Shown: piece by piece, positions 1-7,494 of the stretch
Numbering within the stretch: the first letter of the stretch is position 1
How the letters are laid out: each line of letters opens with the position of its first letter
DNA from: an uncultured Peptoniphilus sp.
Lineage (GTDB): Bacteria > Bacillota > Clostridia > Tissierellales > Peptoniphilaceae
Length of the DNA: 16,933 nucleotides
NCBI GenBank assembly: GCA_947254665.1
Contig: CAMYEJ010000011.1
Location: 1-16,933 of the forward strand
Reading direction: 5' to 3'
Program-made: the position numbers and the translations under genes
The notes under the pieces: generated by a model
What the model was told of the DNA's origin: nothing
Databases searched by the model: none
Seen by the model: the letters and a program-made list of their open reading frames with translations, nothing else

Positions 1-513
1 TGGTGTGGAGGTATGATAGGTTTTATACCTGTACTTATGCCCCTAGTTCCATTTGCTTGCGGTTTACTTTCAGGACCTGTATTTATGCTTTATTCAACAA
101 AGATAGATAAATTTGGAATGATCTTAATCATGGGAATAGTATTTGGACTTGTATTTTCAATGTCAGGTCATGGAGCGATAGTTTTTCCTGCAATAGTTGC
201 CTTATCCTTAATTTGTGAGATGATATTAAAAAAGGGAGGCTATAAATCAATAAAAACTGCAAGACTAACCTACACAGTCTTTATGATTTTTGCAGCTGCA
301 AATTTAATACCAATTTATTTTGCTAGAGATGCCTATTTACAATTTTTAATAGATAAAAATTATGGTGCTGAATTTGCAGAAAAACTACTCTCAGTTATGC
401 CAAACTGGTCCTTTATACCTATAGTTCTACTAGGTATGCTCGGTGGATACATAGGATGTACCATTGGAATTAAAATCTTAAATAAACATTTTAAAAAAGC
501 GGGAATGGCTTAA
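1..513 (+). CDS. ECF transporter S component, MptD/Trep_Strep type (5' partial)
   Basis: Substrate-binding membrane subunit of an energy-coupling factor importer. The frame is open to the left window edge: four codons precede the first ATG at 13, with no stop. Family members normally have another membrane segment before the GFIPVLMPLVPF motif, so I think the true start lies outside the window. Hydrophobic segments (counting from the ATG at 13) lie at about 5-30, 34-50, 54-71, 85-105 and 133-155, separated by short basic loops, and the C-terminus is lysine-rich. The stop overlaps the EcfT start by one base (TAATG), so the subunits are translationally coupled. The family assignment is from memory of the Trep_Strep/MptD pattern. 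The substrate cannot be read from the sequence; relatives have been linked to heme or other metal-related cargo, which is only a possibility here. Confidence 0.75.
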   Translation, partial: WCGGMIGFIPVLMPLVPFACGLLSGPVFMLYSTKIDKFGMILIMGIVFGLVFSMSGHGAIVFPAIVALSLICEMILKKGGYKSIKTARLTYTVFMIFAAANLIPIYFARDAYLQFLIDKNYGAEFAEKLLSVMPNWSFIPIVLLGMLGGYIGCTIGIKILNKHFKKAGMA

Positions 514-1208
514 TGAAAATTGATTTTAGGACAAAATTATTTTTGACAATCATCATAGGATTATCTGCCACAGAAGGCTCCATCGGTATGAATTATAAAT
601 ACCTTGGAATTTTGTTAGCTATATTTCCATACCTACTTGCCATCCTAGATAAAAAATGGTCCCTTATTGGTAAGGGACTTTTTTATACTGGGATAGCCGT
701 AGTAGGACAGATAGTAGCATCCAAGTATCCAAATTCTTATTTAGGGATGGTCTTCAATCTCTACTGCGGAATAATACTTAGAATACTTCCCGGTGTGATG
801 ATGGGTTACTACACCGTTTCAACTACTAAGATGAGCGATCTCGTATATTCTCTAAAGAAAATCAAATTTCCAGACTACATAATAATACCAATTTCTGTCA
901 TGTTTAGATTTTTCTATTCTATAAAAGAAGATTACAAAATCATCGGGGAAGCTATGTACATGCATGGACTTACTATGAAAAACTTCTTTAAAAATCCGGC
1001 GAAGATACTGGAATATCGATTTGTACCATTACTTATGATTGTATCTCAAACAGCGGACAATGTTGCAATATCTGCCATGACAAGAGGCATGAAAATGAAT
1101 AAAGAGAGGTCTTCCATATCAACTACAAGACTTAAAACGGTAGACTACATTTTCTTTAGTTTTGGAATTTGTATAATAATATTATTTATAAGGATAAAAA
1201 TATGCTAG
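513..1208 (+). CDS. Energy-coupling factor transporter transmembrane protein (EcfT/CbiQ family)
   Basis: Scaffold subunit that couples ATP hydrolysis to movement of the S component in the membrane. The 231-residue protein has hydrophobic segments at about 9-20, 31-45, 54-70, 77-100, 122-136 and 210-228. A long amphipathic region at 137-200 carries the two coupling-helix signatures: a degenerate EAMYMHG at 146-152 and SAMTRG at 187-192, corresponding to the Ala-Arg-Gly motifs of EcfT. The start overlaps the preceding stop by 1 base. The end overlaps the ATPase start by 7 bases, so the order S-T-A is kept in one transcript. Length is slightly below the usual 250-270 residues. The first coupling motif has His where Arg is usual, which may fit a dedicated (group I) rather than shared ECF module. 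Confidence 0.85.
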   Translation: MKIDFRTKLFLTIIIGLSATEGSIGMNYKYLGILLAIFPYLLAILDKKWSLIGKGLFYTGIAVVGQIVASKYPNSYLGMVFNLYCGIILRILPGVMMGYYTVSTTKMSDLVYSLKKIKFPDYIIIPISVMFRFFYSIKEDYKIIGEAMYMHGLTMKNFFKNPAKILEYRFVPLLMIVSQTADNVAISAMTRGMKMNKERSSISTTRLKTVDYIFFSFGICIIILFIRIKIC

Positions 1209-2593
1209 AATTTAAGAATTTCTCTCTTTCATTTACAGAAAATGAGGGAGAAAATAGAATACTTGAAGATATAAATTTAAAATTTGAAAAGGGCTCTATA
1301 AATGTCATAACTGGCAGATCTGGATCGGGCAAATCCTCTCTAATCAAGACTATAAATGGAATTATACCAGAGGTTGACAAGGCAAATTTAGAAGGGGATC
1401 TTTTACTAGACGGAGAAAGTATTTTGAAGATGGATATAACTGAAAGGTCAAAATTCATCTCAACAGTCTTTCAAAATCCAAAAAATCAATTCTACGCCAT
1501 TAATTCCCTAGATGAAATCGCATTTGCATTAGAAAACAGAAATGTTTCTAGGGATAAAATTTATGAGAAGATAGATTATTTTTCAAAACTACTAAACAGT
1601 CAAGATCTTTTAAACAAGGACCTATTCAAACTATCTGGAGGGCAGAAACAACTAATAGCCATAAATTCCGTTGCGGTTATGGACAATGAAATATATATTT
1701 TCGACGAACCATCCGCATCCCTAGACAGAGAATCCATAGAAAAATTGACCCACTGCCTAGAAGTTTTAAAATCTATAGGCAAGATAATTATCATCGCTGA
1801 GCACAGGCTCTACTATTTAAAAGAGATAATGGACAGACTACTTGTAATTGAAAATCGGAAAATTTTATCCTATAGTAAAGATAGCATCTCTGAAGAAATA
1901 CTTGAAAAGCACAGACTTAGAACCCTTAAAGATATAGGAAAAGAAGAACTTGTAAGTAGCAGCTACGAAGTGAAAAACCTATTCGATAACAGTTTCGATG
2001 AAGAAAAATCACTTGTATGTAGAGATTTTACCTGCCAATATGAGAAAAATCCCGAGCTATTTGATTTTTCAATGAGCTTTGATCCGGGAATATATTTTAT
2101 AATAGGAGCAAATGGAATTGGTAAATCTTCATTTATAAGAAATCTTTGCGGGCTTAATAGGAAACAGAAGGGCGAAGTATTTTACAAAAATAAAAGAATA
2201 AAAAACCATGGAGACTATATTTCTCTAGTGATGCAGGATGTCAACTACCAGCTATTTACAGAGTCGGTTCTAACGGAGATGAAAATAGTAACAGATGACG
2301 AGAAAAAGATTGAAGAAATATTAAAGAAACTAGAACTTTGGAATAGAAGAGAGAGCCACCCACAGAAATTATCTGGCGGAGAAAAACAGAGACTCGCCCT
2401 AGGACTAGCAATGGCAAGTCCAAAGGAAATCGTGGTGCTTGACGAACCTACATCGGGACTGTGTTTTGAAAATATGAAGAGACTAATTGGAATATTAAAA
2501 GAGATGAAAGATAAAGGAAAGACCATAATCGTCATAAGCCATGACTATGAATTTATAAAAAATTCAAAAGAAAATATAGTGGAGTTTGTATGA
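1202..2593 (+). CDS. ECF transporter ATPase, fused tandem ABC domains (EcfA-EcfA')
   Basis: Cytoplasmic energising subunit with both ATPase domains in one 463-residue chain. I chose the ATG at 1202 because AAGGAT at 1190-1195 is well spaced from it; an upstream in-frame ATG at 1169 would lie deep in EcfT. Domain 1: Walker A GRSGSGKS near 38-46, Q-loop Gln near 91, signature LSGGQ at 144-148, Walker B IYIFDEP near 164-170, switch His near 201. Domain 2: Walker A GANGIGKS near 302-310, signature LSGGEKQ near 390-396, Walker B IVVLDEP near 410-417, switch His near 447. Both sites look catalytically complete. The fused form is typical of dedicated ECF systems. It overlaps the EcfT end by 7 bases and the regulator start by 4 bases. 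Confidence 0.93.
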   Translation: MLEFKNFSLSFTENEGENRILEDINLKFEKGSINVITGRSGSGKSSLIKTINGIIPEVDKANLEGDLLLDGESILKMDITERSKFISTVFQNPKNQFYAINSLDEIAFALENRNVSRDKIYEKIDYFSKLLNSQDLLNKDLFKLSGGQKQLIAINSVAVMDNEIYIFDEPSASLDRESIEKLTHCLEVLKSIGKIIIIAEHRLYYLKEIMDRLLVIENRKILSYSKDSISEEILEKHRLRTLKDIGKEELVSSSYEVKNLFDNSFDEEKSLVCRDFTCQYEKNPELFDFSMSFDPGIYFIIGANGIGKSSFIRNLCGLNRKQKGEVFYKNKRIKNHGDYISLVMQDVNYQLFTESVLTEMKIVTDDEKKIEEILKKLELWNRRESHPQKLSGGEKQRLALGLAMASPKEIVVLDEPTSGLCFENMKRLIGILKEMKDKGKTIIVISHDYEFIKNSKENIVEFV

Positions 2594-3522
2594 AAGAGAA
2601 TAGACTTAAATCCTGGGGATTCGAAGAATTTCCCACAGAGGATCCTAGAATTATAAATTATATAGGCTTAGAAAGCCCTGAAAATAAGATGATCTCTTAC
2701 GAAATATTGCCGGGAGTCATAGTTCTCTACATCAGTCTGAAGAAGAAATACAACGCGAATAACTCTTCTGCGGAGGGAAATAGAGGTTATAGGATAGGAT
2801 ACTGCTATGAAGGCAACCATTTCACCTACATAAATAATACCAAGGTCCTCATAACTACAAACGAAATTTTCGTAGGAAGATCAATACCAAATTCAAAATT
2901 TTCTTCAACCACAAGCCATCGAACCACTGCTTTTAATATAGTAATAACGGATAAAATCTTGGATAAAAACTCTCCCTACTTTCCATACATCGGAGAATTT
3001 ATATGTAAATTTAAAGATGTAAAAGATATGGGATATGCCATTAAAAACGAAGATTTGGTAAAGCTTGCAAATGAACTAATCCAAGCACTTAAAGAAAGAG
3101 ATATGCTATTTATAAAATTAAAATCCCTAGAACTCATATATAGAATAGGAAAAGTTGGAATAAATCCAAGTAAGACCAACTACTTCGCAGCAGGAGGAGA
3201 TAGGCTAATGGAAGAGGTAGAGAAATATATGAAAGAAAACTTGGATAAAAATCTAAACTTAGATCAACTAGCGAAAAAATTTAAAATCTCAAAATCTACT
3301 CTAAACACAAAGTTCACAAGATCCTTTCAATACACACCAATGAAGTATATCCAAAGGTTGAAGCTAATATATTCAGAGGATTTGCTTCTGAACACAGATA
3401 AATCCATACTAGAAATAAGCAATGATCTAAACTTTCAAAACCCATCTAACTTCAACAGAGCATTCAAAGATTTCACAGGACTTAGCCCTAGTCAGTATAG
3501 AAAACAAAACGAACCTGAATAA
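2590..3522 (+). CDS. AraC-family transcriptional regulator of the ECF operon
   Basis: DNA-binding regulator of 310 residues. The C-terminal 100 residues (about 206-305) are a full AraC/XylS double helix-turn-helix: LDQLAKKFKISKSTLNTKF at 224-242 for the first helix pair, then SILEISNDLNFQNPSNFNRA with FTGLSPSQYRK at 295-305. The N-terminal 200 residues are a divergent sensor domain with no motif I recognise. Start and preceding stop overlap as ATGA, with GGAG at 2581-2584 as the ribosome binding site. Being last in the transporter operon, it probably senses the imported compound or a related iron/cofactor signal and controls this operon; that is inference. No operator can be assigned because the operon promoter lies left of the window. 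Confidence 0.85.
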   Translation: MKENRLKSWGFEEFPTEDPRIINYIGLESPENKMISYEILPGVIVLYISLKKKYNANNSSAEGNRGYRIGYCYEGNHFTYINNTKVLITTNEIFVGRSIPNSKFSSTTSHRTTAFNIVITDKILDKNSPYFPYIGEFICKFKDVKDMGYAIKNEDLVKLANELIQALKERDMLFIKLKSLELIYRIGKVGINPSKTNYFAAGGDRLMEEVEKYMKENLDKNLNLDQLAKKFKISKSTLNTKFTRSFQYTPMKYIQRLKLIYSEDLLLNTDKSILEISNDLNFQNPSNFNRAFKDFTGLSPSQYRKQNEPE

Positions 3523-3543
3523 TAAAATGCAGGTTCTTTTTTT
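3511..3543 (+). terminator. Rho-independent terminator of the ECF-AraC operon
   Basis: GAACCTG at 3511-3517 pairs perfectly with CAGGTTC at 3530-3536, with a 12-nt loop followed by seven T. The 5' arm lies inside the last codons of the regulator gene, so the stop codon sits in the loop. Confidence 0.85.
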
Positions 3544-3582
3544 AAAATTTTCACAACAGAATCCAAAAAAATCTCATCTATT

Positions 3583-3611
3583 TTTTATTTCTAATTCTAA
3601 AATGGTATAAT
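3583..3611 (+). promoter_or_regulatory. Promoter of murJ (extended -10)
   Basis: TATAAT at 3606-3611 is preceded by TGG, giving an extended -10 (TGGTATAAT from 3603). The -35 region at 3583-3588 is T-rich but not consensus. The murJ start follows 27 nt after the -10, with AAGGAG at 3628-3633 as ribosome binding site. Confidence 0.65.
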
Positions 3612-3638
3612 AGATAGACAGAGATAAAAGGAGATAAA

Positions 3639-5135
3639 ATGAGAACTTCATATATATTAATGATCGTAACTATAATTTCAAAGGTATTTGGACTTTTGAG
3701 GGAAAAGACCCTTGCATATTTCTTTGGACTTTCCGTAGTGGCGGATGCATTTTTAATTGCATTTCAAATTCCGATGGCGTTTACCAATGTCATAAGCGGT
3801 GCGACTGCCAATGGATTTATCCCCATGTACAACCAAGCCATCGAAAAAAATGACAAGGACTACGCAGATAGATTCACAGCGAGCTTTACCAATTTAATAT
3901 TTTTAATTACAGGGATTATCTCTATAATACTTGTGATTTTTGCAAAACAACTTGTGGTCCTAATGGCGCCAGGATTTGAAGGAGAAAAGCTAAGCCTTAG
4001 CATCTTCATGACGAGGATGGGACTTCTATCACTTTCAGTAACTTCGATGATGAGCGTGTTTAAGGCATACTTACAGATTAAGAGAAGATTTGTAGTTTCT
4101 GTGGTTCATGCAATTTTGCAAAACCTACTGATGATGGGATTTATGTACTTCGCCTACAAAAACGGCTACAACTACCTTGGATTTGGAATTTTGATTTCAT
4201 TTATATTCCAATATATAATATTCTTTCCATATTTAAAAAAGGAAGGGTACAGACATAGAATCTTGATCGATTTTAAGGATCCACATCTAAAGATGATGAT
4301 GAGCATGATCCTTCCAATCATCGTGTCTACCTCTGTAATTGAACTTAATTTTATGATTTCAAAGGCTCTCGCATCAGATATTGAAAGTGGAGTTTCAATA
4401 CTAAACTACGCCTATAAAATTCAAGGATTCGTGACAGGCATCGTAATCACATCTGTAATAACAGCAGTGTACCCACAGATGGCAAGGCACGCATCCCTAA
4501 ATAAATATGAAGATCTAAAAAAATCTACATTAATGGGACTTTCAACCATTATGTTTCTAGTGATTCCTGCTACGGTGGGACTATTTATATTTGCGGGACC
4601 GATAGTTGAAATCCTCTTCGTCGGTGGTAAGTTCACCGTTGAAGACGCAATGAAAACCAAGCCAGTACTTGCCCTATACGCCATAGGACTTATAGGAATA
4701 GGGCTTCGAGAAATAATTTCAAGAGTGTTCTACACCTTGGATGACTCCAAGACTCCGGTTATAAACTCTGTCTTAATGGTGGCTATAAACGCAATACTTT
4801 CTCTAATCTTGGTTAAGAGTAGAGGAGTAGAAGGGCTTGCCCTTGCAACATCTGTATCATTTATTTTAGGAGGAATACTTCTCATCCTACCACTTAAGAA
4901 AAAGGTGGGAAGCATCATGGATAGAAAGACCTTTGTAAATATTATAAAGATTGCAGTATCATCTGCAGCTATGGGCGTAGCGTCAGCTCTATGCTTTAGA
5001 TTTGCAGCATCTCGTTTCGGAGATAAACTCGGATTTTTAATCGCCCTTGCAGTAGCGGGATTAGTCTACTTCATATTTACATTTGCTTTAAAAGTAGATG
5101 AAATAGATGAGTTCCTAGTAAAAAAGAAAAAATAA
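3639..5135 (+). CDS. murJ: Lipid II flippase MurJ (MVF family)
   Basis: Integral membrane protein that moves undecaprenyl-linked peptidoglycan precursor (lipid II) across the cytoplasmic membrane. The 498-residue length and about 14 hydrophobic segments fit the MVF/MOP superfamily. The N-terminus shows the family signature SKVFGLLREK at 14-23 and VADAFLIAFQIP near 34-45. It includes Arg21 and Asp36, which match positions of conserved charged residues lining the MurJ cavity. A second signature follows, with GATANGFIP at 54-62. The gene stands alone with its own promoter, a strong ribosome binding site (AAGGAG, 5 nt spacer) and a following hairpin. Distinguishing MurJ from Wzx-like exporters rests on the N-terminal motif; I consider MurJ clearly best. 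Confidence 0.92.
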   Translation: MRTSYILMIVTIISKVFGLLREKTLAYFFGLSVVADAFLIAFQIPMAFTNVISGATANGFIPMYNQAIEKNDKDYADRFTASFTNLIFLITGIISIILVIFAKQLVVLMAPGFEGEKLSLSIFMTRMGLLSLSVTSMMSVFKAYLQIKRRFVVSVVHAILQNLLMMGFMYFAYKNGYNYLGFGILISFIFQYIIFFPYLKKEGYRHRILIDFKDPHLKMMMSMILPIIVSTSVIELNFMISKALASDIESGVSILNYAYKIQGFVTGIVITSVITAVYPQMARHASLNKYEDLKKSTLMGLSTIMFLVIPATVGLFIFAGPIVEILFVGGKFTVEDAMKTKPVLALYAIGLIGIGLREIISRVFYTLDDSKTPVINSVLMVAINAILSLILVKSRGVEGLALATSVSFILGGILLILPLKKKVGSIMDRKTFVNIIKIAVSSAAMGVASALCFRFAASRFGDKLGFLIALAVAGLVYFIFTFALKVDEIDEFLVKKKK

Positions 5136-5171
5136 ATAAATTTAAATAGTTTAAAAAAATATTAAAAATTA

Positions 5172-5235
5172 AGAAGCTTCCTAGAAAGTAAGATGTTTGT
5201 CTATAATGATTTACTTTAAAGGAGGCTTTTATTTT
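5172..5235 (+). terminator. Long imperfect hairpin after murJ, likely terminator
   Basis: Positions 5172-5182 pair with 5220-5230 (11 bp, two G-U). After a 2-by-2 mismatch, 5185-5191 pair with 5211-5217 (7 bp). The loop is 19 nt, and the 3' arm runs into TTTTATTTTG. The tract is interrupted by an A, so termination may be incomplete. The loop contains TATAAT (5202-5207) and the 3' arm AGGAGG, both probably fortuitous because no gene starts nearby. Confidence 0.6.
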
Positions 5236-5289
5236 GTTAAATTGGTAACATGATTATCATAAAATGCGGTGATTTACCCGTTTAAACGA

Positions 5290-5318
5290 TTGCATTTGAA
5301 ACTGTATCGTGATACTAT
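5290..5318 (+). promoter_or_regulatory. Promoter of cstA with an overlapping inverted repeat
   Basis: TTGCAT at 5290-5295 and TACTAT at 5313-5318 are separated by 17 nt, giving a predicted start near 5325 and a leader of about 28 nt. The spacer holds the inverted repeat GTATC-GT-GATAC (5304-5315), whose right arm enters the -10 box, a usual place for a repressor operator. Confidence 0.55.
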
Positions 5319-5352
5319 AGATATAGCTAGTTTAATATTAAGAGGTGTAAAT

Positions 5353-6846
5353 ATGACGTTATTTTTAATCGGACTTGTCATATTGTTTGTAGGTGGATAT
5401 TTCTACGCTAATCTATGTGAAAGACAAATAGAACCAGACGATAGAGAAACACCAGCAATTGCAAAAGCAGACGGTATGGACTTTGTCGGAATGAGCAAAA
5501 ACAAAAACTTCCTTATAGAATTATTAAACATTGCAGGTACAGGACCTGTACTTGGACCTATCCAAGGAATTCTATTTGGACCTATTGCATTCATTGCAAT
5601 ACCTATAGGAAACATAATCGGTGGTTCAGCTCATGACTACTTCAACGGTATGATTTCCATGAGAAACGGGGGAGCACAAATCCCTAAACTTGTAAGTAAA
5701 TATTTAGGCAATAATACTAGAAAATTCTACAACTTAGTAATAGGTATCCTACTACTATTAACAGGGGTAGTATTCGTATACACTCCTGGAGACTTAATCG
5801 CAAAAGATATTCTTGGAAAAGACCCAAGTGGAAGCGTAATTTGGATCATCTACGCATGTATCTTCTTATACTATATAATAGCAACACTATTCCCAATAGA
5901 TGCTATTATCGGTAGGATTTATCCACTATTTGGAGCATTCCTAATTATCTCAGCAGTTGGAATCTTCTTTGGTATTATTACTAAAGGATCAGGACACCTT
6001 GCATTTGAAGGACAAGGACTACTAGCACAACATCCAGGTGGACAAAAGTTCATCCCTGCATTCTTTGTAACAGTAGCCTGCGGTATCCTATCAGGTTTCC
6101 ACGGATCTCAATCAACACTTATTTCTAGAACAGTAAGACATGAAAAAGAAGGTAAATTCGTATTCTACTGGGCAATGGTTATGGAAGGATTCATAGCTAT
6201 GTGCTGGGCAGGTGGAGCAATGGTTCTATTCTCAAAAGGAACACCACTTGACACAGGCGCAACAGCAATGGTAGGAAATGTTTCTCGTGAATTCATGGGT
6301 AACATCGGTGGTATGCTAGCAGTAGTAGGAGTTATAGTACTACCTATTACATCTGGAGACACCGCATTCAGAGCACTAAGACTTATAATTGCAGACGAAC
6401 TAGGAATCGAACAAAGAAGCTGGGCAAAGAGAATCTCTATCTCACTAGCAATATTTATCCCAGCATTTGGAATCCTATACTTTGCAAAATCAAGTCCAGG
6501 AGGATTCAACCTACTATGGAGATACTTCGGATTTACTAACCAATTCGTAGCACTATTTGCACTAGGAGTAGCAACAGTTTACCTATATGTAAATGGAAAG
6601 AAATGGATTATGCCATTAATCCCAGGAATCTTCTACGCATTCATAGTATTCTCCTATATTTCACACATGAAGATAGGGTTAGGACTAGAAGAAAGATTCC
6701 TATCAAAATGGAATCCTGCAATAGACCCAATGTCATACACTGGATCTTATGTAGTAGGAGCAGTTTTAGCAATACTATATGTAGTATTTGTATTAAAACA
6801 TGCGAAAAACAACAAAGAAAAAATATTAGAAACAAAATTAGATTAA
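5353..6846 (+). CDS. cstA: CstA-family carbon starvation protein (peptide/pyruvate transporter)
   Basis: Polytopic membrane transporter of 497 residues. E. coli members of the family (CstA, BtsT) import pyruvate, and CstA is also linked to peptide use under starvation. Family motifs seen: NIAGTGPVLGPIQG at 59-72, a following GGSAHDYFNG, and GFHGSQSTLISRT in the middle of the chain. I chose the ATG at 5353 because AGAGGTG lies just upstream and the N-terminus becomes a membrane helix at once. An upstream in-frame GTG at 5269 would add polar residues and precede the predicted promoter. Length matches the shorter Firmicute CstA proteins rather than the roughly 700-residue E. coli form. It is monocistronic, with its own promoter and a strong terminator. 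The real substrate (pyruvate, peptides or another small metabolite) is not decided by sequence. Confidence 0.88.
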   Translation: MTLFLIGLVILFVGGYFYANLCERQIEPDDRETPAIAKADGMDFVGMSKNKNFLIELLNIAGTGPVLGPIQGILFGPIAFIAIPIGNIIGGSAHDYFNGMISMRNGGAQIPKLVSKYLGNNTRKFYNLVIGILLLLTGVVFVYTPGDLIAKDILGKDPSGSVIWIIYACIFLYYIIATLFPIDAIIGRIYPLFGAFLIISAVGIFFGIITKGSGHLAFEGQGLLAQHPGGQKFIPAFFVTVACGILSGFHGSQSTLISRTVRHEKEGKFVFYWAMVMEGFIAMCWAGGAMVLFSKGTPLDTGATAMVGNVSREFMGNIGGMLAVVGVIVLPITSGDTAFRALRLIIADELGIEQRSWAKRISISLAIFIPAFGILYFAKSSPGGFNLLWRYFGFTNQFVALFALGVATVYLYVNGKKWIMPLIPGIFYAFIVFSYISHMKIGLGLEERFLSKWNPAIDPMSYTGSYVVGAVLAILYVVFVLKHAKNNKEKILETKLD

Positions 6847-6856
6847 TAAAACTAGC

Positions 6857-6890
6857 ATGGGGCGTAAAAGCCCCATTTTTTTTTATTTTT
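6857..6890 (+). terminator. Rho-independent terminator of cstA
   Basis: ATGGGGC at 6857-6863 pairs with GCCCCAT at 6870-6876 around a 6-nt loop. A nine-T run interrupted only after 6884 follows. Strong, canonical structure 10 nt after the stop codon. Confidence 0.95.
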
Positions 6891-6935
6891 TGAAAGGTTT
6901 TAAAGAAAAAGTCTTCCCAACAACAGTCACCCATA

Positions 6936-7011
6936 TATAACCCCACAATGGCTATACCCGTTCGACTCCGACGGTTCCGCTTTGCTCCACCGCCTCCGCT
7001 CAGGGTGACTG
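6936..7011 (+). repeat. Repeat family 1, copy A1
   Basis: It starts with a hairpin-forming end (TATAACC 6936-6942 against GGCTATA 6950-6956), continues CCCGTTCGACTCCG, and ends CGCTCAGGGTGACTG-like at 7011. Over 6950-7011 it matches copy A2 (7239-7300) at all but a handful of positions. Confidence 0.85.
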
Positions 7012-7043
7012 TCTTCCTTGAGTTCTTCTCGGAATTAATTTTA

Positions 7044-7099
7044 TAGGTGGTCGTCACCCTGAGCGAGGAAATTTATTTCCGAGTCGAATGGGTATAACC
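7044..7099 (-). repeat. Repeat family 1, copy A3 (inverted, shortened centre)
   Basis: It reads TAGGTGGTCGTCACCCTGAG and then, after a central hairpin GGAAATTTATTTCC, AGTCGAATGGGTATAACC. Its ends are the reverse complement of those of A1 and A2, but the centre differs and forms its own small stem. The leading TAGGTGGTCG extension also occurs inverted at 16521-16532. Confidence 0.8.
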
Positions 7100-7188
7100 T
7101 CCGATGGTCAAGTCAAAGCAATAGATTTTCTTTTAAAGAGATTCTTCGACTGAGAGCTGAGGAAAGAGAGTTTAGTATCAAGAATAAT

Positions 7189-7210
7189 GGAAGCAGGTTG
7201 CTTCGGCTAC
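7189..7210 (-). repeat. Repeat family 2, copy 1 (GGAAGCAGGTTGCTTC palindrome)
   Basis: The 22-nt stretch ending in GGCTAC is the reverse complement, with one difference, of the GTAGC-GGAAGC-AACCTGCTTCC segment at 16331-16352. Confidence 0.7.
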
Positions 7211-7226
7211 TGAAATCATCAATGTT

Positions 7227-7300
7227 TAGCCCTACCAGGGCTATACCCATTCGACTACGACGGTTCCGCTTTGCTTCACTGTCTCCGCTCAGGGTGACTG
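7227..7300 (+). repeat. Repeat family 1, copy A2
   Basis: It begins with a perfect end hairpin (TAGCCC 7227-7232, GGGCTA 7238-7243), then ACCCATTCGACTACGACGG, and ends CTCAGGGTGACTG at 7300. It is near-identical to A1 in sequence and orientation, 289 nt downstream. Confidence 0.85.
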
Positions 7301-7363
7301 CAGTTGGGAGGTTGACATTTGTAAAATGGAAGCAGGTTGCTTCCGATACAAACAGTTGGGAGG
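7301..7363. repeat. 11-bp direct repeats flanking a 41-bp palindromic insert (repeat family 2, copy 2)
   Basis: CAGTTGGGAGG occurs at 7301-7311 and again at 7353-7363. The 41 nt between them hold the perfect palindrome GGAAGCA-GGT-TGCTTCC (7328-7344), bracketed by TTTGT (7318-7322) and ACAAA (7348-7352), which also pair. The related single-copy junction in island B (near 16464-16486, inverted) has no such insert. Confidence 0.75.
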
Positions 7364-7448
7364 ATTTTCGATTATTTTTATAAATTATTTGCAAAGTTTA
7401 ATGGACTCATCTTTTCAATAAAGTTAATTCATGTTAAATACCCGCATA

Positions 7449-7477
7449 TTGCAATAAATTCGCCTTTAATGTATAAT
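7449..7477 (+). promoter_or_regulatory. Promoter of the metG T-box operon
   Basis: TTGCAA at 7449-7454 and TATAAT at 7472-7477 with a 17-nt spacer give a near-consensus housekeeping promoter. The predicted start near 7484 lies just before the T-box Stem I. Confidence 0.8.
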
Positions 7478-7494
7478 GTTTCTAGAATATTTAA

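Larger units (their letters stand above)
6900..7363. repeat. Gene-free island of mosaic palindromic repeats (island A)
   Basis: No convincing coding region lies between the cstA terminator and the metG promoter. The open frames here are short, run through repeat copies on both strands and lack ribosome binding sites. The stretch is richer in G+C than the flanking genes. It contains at least three copies of a module ending in CGCTCAGGGTGAC, two copies of a GGAAGCAGGTTGCTTC palindrome, and an 11-bp direct repeat. The modules recur in inverted order near 16252-16532. After 7363 the sequence returns to plain A+T-rich spacer until the promoter at 7449. Confidence 0.8.

Noticed and set aside
1169..1201. 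Upstream ATG for the ECF ATPase
   Set aside because: It lies within the last membrane segment of EcfT and has no ribosome binding site; the ATG at 1202 has AAGGAT in place.
5202..5224. TATAAT and AGGAGG inside the murJ hairpin as promoter and ribosome binding site of a small gene
   Set aside because: No -35 box, and the only frames starting nearby are 4 to 11 codons long; both sequences are explained by the hairpin arms and loop.
5269..5352. GTG start for a longer CstA protein
   Set aside because: It lies before the predicted transcription start, lacks a Shine-Dalgarno sequence and would add a polar stretch not expected in the family.
6641..7057. Open frame on the - strand from within cstA into the repeat island
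   Set aside because: It crosses the cstA coding region and its terminator, has low-complexity hydrophobic content and no ribosome binding site; it is a shadow frame.
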